From: Planctomycetaceae bacterium
Lineage (GTDB): Bacteria > Planctomycetota > Planctomycetia > Pirellulales > Pirellulaceae
DNA length: 9,362 nt
Assembly: GCA_007129635.1 (NCBI GenBank)
Contig: SKVE01000184.1
Span: 1-9,362 of the forward strand
Reading direction: 5' to 3'
Shown here: piece after piece, positions 4,708 to 9,362 of the stretch
How the letters are laid out: every line of letters starts with the position of its first letter
Numbering within the stretch: the first letter of the stretch is position 1
Translations under genes and position numbers: made by a program
Notes under the pieces: generated by a model
Seen by the model: the letters and a program-made list of their open reading frames with translations, nothing else
Database searches by the model: none
Told to the model about the DNA's origin: nothing

Positions 4708-7338
4708 CTACCGCTGTCGACTGCCGGGGTTCTGCCAGCCATCTGCCACGATCAGCGCGATGATCACCACGGCCCACGCGGCGAAGAACCAGCCGCTGAC
4801 CGCACTGTCCCAGCGGAATCCACCCGCACGCTGCGGATCTTGATAGATGATCTCCGCGGTGACCCCCAACGCATTGATCAACAATCCGGCCGGGATCACA
4901 ACGCTCAGCCAGCGGCGATAATACCAGCGCGGATTCAGTCGCAATAGCCACGCGGTCGCGCCGAGGCCGATGGCCAGCAGCCCGCCGACCGCCGCGCGCC
5001 ATTCGTTCGACGGCAGCATCCAGAGCAGCACGGCCACCAGCATCGCCGCCACTCCGCCCGCCGCCGAAAAGTACGGCCAGGCTCCCAGCGCTGCCAATCC
5101 CGTCGGTGCGGGATCGGGCTCGCTTGACGAACGCTGCATCGAGCCGCCTTGGCTGACCCGCGCCGGGTCATTGATTTGGTCGGCAAACACGAACGACGCC
5201 CCGTCGCCGACGAGGATCGACATGCCGCCGCTGTGGGCCGGGGCCCGTGCGCCGAGCTTCTCCTGCCAGAAGGCTGCTCGGGGGTCCGCCAGCGTTTGCT
5301 CCAGCCGCACGCCGTTCAACAGTTCGGCCACCGTGTAGCGCCGGTCGGCTCCTTCCGGCCGATACGAATGCTGCGGCCCTTCCTCGTCTTCCAGCGTCAG
5401 CAAATGCGTGTAGCTGACATCCAAGTCAGGCCGGTCGGCCAGCGGGACTCGAGGTTGCTGTTTCAGCCCCGGATTGCGTCGATGGACCGCTTCCAGATCG
5501 TTGATCACCACGTTCAGCGCATCGCGGCGGCGGTTCGCCGGACCCGTCACCGCGACCTCGACCGTCCGGCGGTCGATATCGGCCCGGACCAGCACCTTGC
5601 ACCCGGCCGCCTGCAACACGACCCCCGTGCGCCAACGTGTGGGACGGTCGGTCAAGTTGCGATGCGTCTGGACGATGAACTGCGGAATCAGACCCGTCGG
5701 CAGGAAATCATAGCGGTAGCGGAACCGCAGCGAGTCGGCAGGCCAGATATCGTCGTACTCGGGCTCGTTGACGGGCAGCGCTTCCGGCAGCAGGTAACGG
5801 CCCCGCGGCTCGCCCGGCAACTCGAAACACAACCGGATCTGCTCGTGTTGCATCATGTCCAGCACGAAATCGTAGCTGTCCGAATCGGGAGGGTAACGCC
5901 CCGGATCCAAGAACCGTGACAGATCCATCCGCGAGAATTCACCCGGCAGTTTGGCGCCGCGACAGTAGGTGATCACCGAATAGATGGCCGTGGTCAACCA
6001 GTTGGGATCCAGCAGCGTGACGTGCTTCATCGAGGTGGTGGCGCCCGGTTCGTCCAGTCCGTGGGCCACGATCGTGCCCAGATGGTGAAGGATGCGCAGC
6101 ACCGCCCGCTGCTCGTTCGCGTCGGTCACCGTCGCATCGTTGCACAAGCGTTGAAAGTCGGCGGTGTCCAATACCTGCCGCTGCTGAGCCAGTTGGGCCA
6201 CGTTCTCCTTGACCGTCAGCCAGGCCAGCGGGACCGGATCACGGACGTGTTTCAGCCGCCGGTCGTCGTTCAGCGCCCCCACGATCGTTTCCCGCAACGC
6301 CTGGATCATCGCCGCCGGTTCGTCCCCCGGATCGCACGACGTGCGGACGAATCCGACGATATTCGGCCAATCCTGTTGCAGTCTCGTCTGGTCGATCTGC
6401 AGCAGGTTCCGGTGCGGGCCATCGCACTTGTTGATCACCACGATCACGGGCGCGTCGCCGGCCCGGTTGCGGATCGTCTTGAGCCATTCCAGGTACGAGC
6501 GATCGTCCTCGCGGCGGGCTTCCAGCACCAGCAGGAACAGGCTGCGGGCCGTGAGGAAGAACTTATGCGTCTGGTGATAGATCTCCTGGCCGCCGAAATC
6601 CCACACATTCAACCGCACCGGGCAGTCCTGCGGCGACCACGTTTGCGTCTCGATCTTCTCGCGCAGTTCGGCACCCGGCGTGCGGGTTTCGCTCGGATCG
6701 CGAGGCAGGCCATCGACTAGGTAGCGGATCAGCGACGTTTTGCCCACCGCCTCGCTCCCCACGACCAGCAGCCGCGCCTCGTGCAGTGGACGCCTCCCAC
6801 CCGTGTCCTCGAGAACCCGCCGATACGCCGCCAGAATCGCCTGAGCATCTGCAGTCTCAATCGCTTCGGCGGGCAACACACCGCTCAGATCGCCATTACC
6901 TTGGAGGTCCAGATACTGAATCGACACCTGCTCCGGTCGCCTGCACCAGGCATCCAGTAGCGTGCAGGCCCCCTCGACGCCAATATGGTTGACGGTCAGA
7001 GCGAGCGACTTGAGTCCGGTCAGTGATGCCAGCGCACGGGCCCCCTCGGCGCCGATCTGGTTAAACATCAGGGTGAGCGACGTCAAGCCGGTCAGTGATG
7101 CCAACGCACGGGCTCCCTCGTCGCCGATCTGGTTACCTTCCAGGTCGAGCGACATGAGGCCGGTCAGGGATGCCAACGCACGGGCCCCCTCGGCGCCGAT
7201 CTGGTTACCTGCCAAGTCGAGCGACGTGAGGGCGTTCAGCGACGCCAGTGGGCCTGCATCAGTCAAGCTAGTGGAAAGTCGAAAGATGTGATCGGTCGGC
7301 CAATGGCCGAGGCACCACGCTTCGTAAGCAGCCGACAT
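4708..7338 (-). CDS. Membrane-anchored LRR-Roc-COR (Roco) GTPase
   Basis: Roco proteins are GTP-dependent molecular switches that dimerise through COR. Order (numbering from ATG 7338): leucine-rich repeats about 31-147 with 24-residue units of type LASLTGLxSLxLxxNQIGxEGARA; Roc GTPase with P-loop GSEAVGKT (194-201), a switch I-like TPG (220-222), DFGGQE (247-252) and NKCD (303-306); COR domain about 345-620 with recognisable LLDPNWLTTAIYSVITY; a variable region; and four hydrophobic segments at about 754-775, 780-801, 810-832 and 850-868. The membrane tail suggests an effector or anchor. All GTPase motifs are intact. ATG 7338 has no good ribosome binding site; the frame is open upstream to an in-frame TAA at 7384-7386, and beyond it a 31-codon segment starts at 7479. 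So this ORF is probably the larger piece of a gene broken by a nonsense codon, perhaps rescued by reinitiation. It is last in a minus-strand operon. Confidence 0.93.
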   Translation of the reverse strand: MSAAYEAWCLGHWPTDHIFRLSTSLTDAGPLASLNALTSLDLAGNQIGAEGARALASLTGLMSLDLEGNQIGDEGARALASLTGLTSLTLMFNQIGAEGARALASLTGLKSLALTVNHIGVEGACTLLDAWCRRPEQVSIQYLDLQGNGDLSGVLPAEAIETADAQAILAAYRRVLEDTGGRRPLHEARLLVVGSEAVGKTSLIRYLVDGLPRDPSETRTPGAELREKIETQTWSPQDCPVRLNVWDFGGQEIYHQTHKFFLTARSLFLLVLEARREDDRSYLEWLKTIRNRAGDAPVIVVINKCDGPHRNLLQIDQTRLQQDWPNIVGFVRTSCDPGDEPAAMIQALRETIVGALNDDRRLKHVRDPVPLAWLTVKENVAQLAQQRQVLDTADFQRLCNDATVTDANEQRAVLRILHHLGTIVAHGLDEPGATTSMKHVTLLDPNWLTTAIYSVITYCRGAKLPGEFSRMDLSRFLDPGRYPPDSDSYDFVLDMMQHEQIRLCFELPGEPRGRYLLPEALPVNEPEYDDIWPADSLRFRYRYDFLPTGLIPQFIVQTHRNLTDRPTRWRTGVVLQAAGCKVLVRADIDRRTVEVAVTGPANRRRDALNVVINDLEAVHRRNPGLKQQPRVPLADRPDLDVSYTHLLTLEDEEGPQHSYRPEGADRRYTVAELLNGVRLEQTLADPRAAFWQEKLGARAPAHSGGMSILVGDGASFVFADQINDPARVSQGGSMQRSSSEPDPAPTGLAALGAWPYFSAAGGVAAMLVAVLLWMLPSNEWRAAVGGLLAIGLGATAWLLRLNPRWYYRRWLSVVIPAGLLINALGVTAEIIYQDPQRAGGFRWDSAVSGWFFAAWAVVIIALIVADGWQNPGSRQR
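6946..7257 (-). repeat. 72-bp tandem repeats encoding leucine-rich repeats
   Basis: Units start at 6946, 7018, 7090 and 7162, exactly 72 bp apart, with a partial copy from 7234. The middle three are near-identical over the segment covering GGCGCCGATCTGGTT, while the unit at 6946 and the partial one are more diverged. Each encodes one 24-residue leucine-rich repeat. Near-identity at DNA level points to recent duplication or gene conversion and makes copy-number change by recombination likely. Confidence 0.88.
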
Positions 7339-7383
7339 TTTCGGCCCGATCAGCGCCAGTTCGCTCCACGATTCCGCTTTGGC

Positions 7384-7479
7384 TTAGGCGATGACTTCGG
7401 GCAGTTCTTCCAGCGAAATCGTGCGCACGCCCGGCCGGGAGGATTCTGTCGCCATCGGTTGTGTCACCCATCGAGGCAT
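7384..7479 (-). pseudogene. Original 5' end of the Roco gene, cut off by an in-frame TAA
   Basis: The ATG at 7479-7477 shares a base with the stop of the PIN gene (TGATG), the commonest coupling arrangement in tight operons. The 31-codon product ends ISLEELPEVIA, then TAA. The frame continues with AKAESWSELALIGPK and runs directly into ATG 7338 of the Roco ORF. The residues between stop and ATG look like normal coding sequence, so I infer a single original gene of about 923 codons beginning at 7479. A single C-to-T change (CAA to TAA) would explain the stop. A genuine 31-aa leader peptide is a less likely alternative. Confidence 0.65.
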
Positions 7480-8306
7480 CACGTCGCTTTCTTTGGATTC
7501 AGCGTCTCGCGCAGGTTCCTGTGGATGGCTCTCAAAGAAAGGATTTTCTTGTGATCCTTGCCGAGAACTCGACACAAATCGTCGAATGACTTGTCAGTGT
7601 GGATTAGCACCCACGCTCCCGGCTGTTCCAGGGCGATGACCGCATCACCGATCCTGGCACATTCGACACAAGTCACCTCGGACTTGTCCCTCCTCTGCCT
7701 TTCCAATGTCGTAACAACATTCAGAGTCGCTGCCTTGTGATCATTGATCAAACTCGCGGCTCTCCCCATCGGCTTCTGCAGGCCCAGCGCCGCCTTGATT
7801 TCGCAGTCTACGACGGGCGTTTGAAAGACCTGGTAGAATTGGTGCAAATAAGAAAAAAAATGATTGTAATCGATGCTTGGGGTCTTTCCGCCGATCTGGC
7901 ACCTGCACCCGTTTCGGATCCGCGCCGGAAACACAAAGTCAAAGGTCTTCAACCATCGCATTGCCAGACTGGCGAATTCCTCCGAAGCGGCTCGACAGTT
8001 TCGCAACGGGCCCATTTCATTGACAAAAGATCCGATGCCGGCGATGTCGCTCTTATTCTGCCGTTGGCTAAACTCTTGCTCCAGGTAATACATCGCCTCT
8101 TCAACGTTATCGAAATGCTCGATCATGAACGCAATGCGGGCGAACTCGCAAAACCATACTCGTATGAATTCCATTCGTATGTACACAGAAGACCACAGCG
8201 AGCCATCCTTTGTTTCCTCACGGAAGTGATCGCAGTGCCGCGATGTGGAAAACCCCAATGCCGGTCGGACGGCGGAAGTATCAACCAGGTACTTCTTCTT
8301 CGCCAT
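7479..8306 (-). CDS. PIN-domain ribonuclease-like protein with a large insertion (275 aa)
   Basis: PIN domains are metal-dependent RNases with a cluster of acidic residues. Here the candidates are D9 (KYLVDTSAV), E46 (YIRMEFIR), D221 (RIGDAVIAL) and D238 (LIHTDKSFDDL), each in the expected local pattern. Canonical VapC toxins are about 130-150 aa; this one has some 175 residues between the second and third acids. That insertion contains a CxC (NGCRCQIGG), and a CxxC (VTCVECARIG) lies just before the third acid, so it may bind zinc. Start ATG 8306 has GAGG 6 nt upstream and yields the typical N-terminus MAKKKYLVDTS. ATG 8360 would overlap the upstream gene further. Its stop overlaps the original Roco start (TGATG), and its 5' end overlaps the preceding gene by 26 nt, so it is co-translated. 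It could be a toxin or an operon effector; the PIN assignment is from motif pattern only. Confidence 0.75.
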   Translation of the reverse strand: MAKKKYLVDTSAVRPALGFSTSRHCDHFREETKDGSLWSSVYIRMEFIRVWFCEFARIAFMIEHFDNVEEAMYYLEQEFSQRQNKSDIAGIGSFVNEMGPLRNCRAASEEFASLAMRWLKTFDFVFPARIRNGCRCQIGGKTPSIDYNHFFSYLHQFYQVFQTPVVDCEIKAALGLQKPMGRAASLINDHKAATLNVVTTLERQRRDKSEVTCVECARIGDAVIALEQPGAWVLIHTDKSFDDLCRVLGKDHKKILSLRAIHRNLRETLNPKKAT

Positions 8307-8562
8307 CGGTTTCCTCGTCATCGGCTTCGGGGGCAAAGGCAAGTGCTGGCACCTGTCCAAGCCCCATGCGGATCAGGCTGTCAAATGCAGCATCTACATG
8401 CTCCGGCAAAATCTCCTCAGCGTTTGCAAGGTTTGCGAGAAGGTCACAGGCTAGAATGCGGGATTCCGCTCGACGATAGTTGTTCCACCCTTCACGCATA
8501 AACGAATCGCGAAGCTGCCGAAGAATCTCTCTGGTATTACCCTCTCTTTCGGCGTCGAGCAA
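8281..8562 (-). CDS. Small acidic hypothetical protein upstream of the PIN gene (up to 93 aa), start uncertain
   Basis: The stop at 8283-8281 lies inside the PIN gene, giving a 26-nt overlap. The product is mostly helical (TREILRQLRDSFMREGWNNY, then LLANLANAEEILPEHVDAAF) with a strongly acidic tail (EADDEETDGEEE). Size and position directly ahead of a PIN gene fit an antitoxin or partner, but no DNA-binding motif is recognised. TTG 8562 is the furthest possible start, with a poor distant purine site; ATG 8499 is the alternative. The coding look continues right up to 8562, and the frame upstream closes at a TGA (8571-8569). The 5' part may therefore lie in the neighbouring frame (8704-8537), implying a frameshifted gene of about 140 aa. 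Confidence 0.6.
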   Translation of the reverse strand: MLDAEREGNTREILRQLRDSFMREGWNNYRRAESRILACDLLANLANAEEILPEHVDAAFDSLIRMGLGQVPALAFAPEADDEETDGEEEVPG

Positions 8563-8704
8563 AGAATGTCAAACCGCCACCATGCATGTCAGGTTCATGG
8601 AGAACATTGACTTCCACTACCGTCACTGGCGTATGGACCAATACCTGGGATGCTGGCAGCACATCGCTGAAACTGCTGGTTCTTGATCCGCCGCGAATTG
8701 CCAT
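8537..8704 (-). CDS. Small ORF (55 aa), possibly the N-terminal part of the next gene
   Basis: ATG 8704 follows the stop of the upstream gene (8711-8709) by 4 nt, which favours translation by coupling. The product has a beta-like central stretch (QVLVHTPVTVVEVNVLHEPD), a Gly-rich turn and a basic end (FFARRRKRG), then TAA 8539-8537. It overlaps the following frame by 26 nt, and a one-base shift near 8541-8548 would join RRKRG to NTREILRQL. I do not recognise it. Either an authentic small protein or half of a broken gene. Confidence 0.4.
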   Translation of the reverse strand: MAIRGGSRTSSFSDVLPASQVLVHTPVTVVEVNVLHEPDMHGGGLTFFARRRKRG

Positions 8705-8708
8705 TTGC

Positions 8709-9362
8709 TTAATCTCTGTTCGGACGAAGACCACGAAGGCGTCTCACCGCTTGTTCGCTCAGGTGTAAGGCACCTTGTAGGGAATCCTTCAGAAAGAACG
8801 GAAGGTCGCTGACCTGAGCGTCGGTGCGGAACATATCGACATCAACAAAGAAGCAGTCCGAGTCCAGCCGATCTCTGAATTCCTTGGCTCCAGTGTCAAG
8901 CAGCTTGGGTTCGATGAAATGCTCAAGATTGGGTGTCGCCATAAACTGCCTAGCCGCCTGCTCTACGGTCATGGGCGCAACCACCAAAACGGTTTTCATA
9001 TTCTTGTAGCTGCCGTGGATCTGAACCAGAGCATCTTCCGGATCGTTGGCGATATCCTGCAGATCGCTTGCAGGCAAGAGAAAGCTGCCAAACACCAAGT
9101 CACACATTTCCGCGTGGGACATCCCCAAAGGAAGGAATGCGACCGTCTTGAATCCAAGACGCTTAACGGTCTTAATGCCGATCTTGTCCAAAGCCATCCT
9201 GACAAGCGAACCGTAGTCATCCAAGCCTTTTTCCCAGGTATCAAGATAGAGGGTCTGGCAACCAATTCGTCGAAAATCCATAGTCAGGAGGAATCGCTGC
9301 TCCGGATTTCGGAGGACATAGGCAGCCTGACCAAACCCCCAATGAGGCGCATTCAACTTTCC
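8709..9362 (-). CDS. Partial protein with TIGR04255-like features, 5' end beyond the window
   Basis: The frame is open to the right edge, so the N-terminus is missing; TTG 9356 is only an artefactual first start. The visible part, about 215 residues, alternates strands and helices: a strand (RFLLTMDFRRI), a helix beginning DDYGSLVRMALDKIG, the segment VKRLGFKTVAFLPL, and near the end a strand CFFVDVDMFR followed by a helix ending SEQAVRRLRGL. That order (basic R-x-G strand after a helix, late 'DvD.f' strand, final helix) resembles the TIGR04255 family of unknown function, often found in defence-rich regions. This is pattern resemblance, not a demonstrated match. It is first in the visible operon and ends 4 nt before the next start. 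Confidence 0.65.
   Translation of the reverse strand, partial: GKLNAPHWGFGQAAYVLRNPEQRFLLTMDFRRIGCQTLYLDTWEKGLDDYGSLVRMALDKIGIKTVKRLGFKTVAFLPLGMSHAEMCDLVFGSFLLPASDLQDIANDPEDALVQIHGSYKNMKTVLVVAPMTVEQAARQFMATPNLEHFIEPKLLDTGAKEFRDRLDSDCFFVDVDMFRTDAQVSDLPFFLKDSLQGALHLSEQAVRRLRGLRPNRD

Noticed and set aside
5149..6720. Long plus-strand open frames over the Roco gene
   Set aside because: They mirror the Roc-COR coding sequence on the other strand and are Arg/Asp/Val/Gln-rich shadows without ribosome binding sites.
6946..7257. CRISPR-like regular repeats
   Set aside because: The 72-bp period has no unique spacers and translates into leucine-rich repeats within a long ORF.
7737..8501. Plus-strand 254-codon frame
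   Set aside because: Antisense to the PIN gene and its upstream partner. The minus strand has the acid motif pattern, overlap with neighbours and a ribosome binding site.

Overview
The window looks like part of a horizontally acquired genomic island from a high-GC bacterium, probably a planctomycete. That is inferred from the GC-rich coding style, a multi-domain Roco GTPase, a large-insert PIN protein and a heptanucleotide tandem repeat; no marker gene proves it. The left edge carries the 3' half of a tRNA-Gly(CCC) gene on the minus strand (about 37-80) with no 5' half. This is the typical scar left at one end of an element inserted by a tyrosine recombinase into a tRNA 3' end. By that geometry everything to the right of about 80 lies inside the element, and the intact tRNA would lie further right, outside the window.

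Plus-strand half (about 263-4364). Three small genes come first: a possible short ORF, a 169-aa protein and a 112-aa helical-repeat (TPR-like) protein. They are tightly packed, with GTGA overlap and good ribosome binding sites. A decayed type I restriction-modification locus follows. hsdM lacks its N-terminal region, which is replaced by a spacer of four CAACTGA units, and carries an in-frame TGA where a Trp codon is expected. hsdS has a one-base frameshift at the entry to its second target-recognition domain. No hsdR is present.

A convergent spacer (4365-4707) separates this from the minus-strand half (9362 down to 4708). That half is a compact operon read right to left: a partial protein with TIGR04255-like features, one or two small ORFs that may be a single frameshifted gene, a PIN-domain ribonuclease-like protein with a large Cys-bearing insertion, and a membrane-anchored LRR-Roc-COR (Roco) GTPase with four C-terminal transmembrane helices. 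Junctions are 4 nt apart or overlapping, and the PIN stop and the original Roco start share a TGATG. An in-frame TAA lies 31 codons into the Roco reading frame, so it is either split or reinitiated at 7338.

The PIN nuclease, Roco sensor/switch and membrane segments, sitting beside an R-M locus in an island, suggest an uncharacterised defence or abortive-infection operon. The repeated single-lesion damage (hsdM, hsdS, Roco, perhaps the small ORF pair) suggests that this copy of the island is being inactivated, or that the assembly has local errors.
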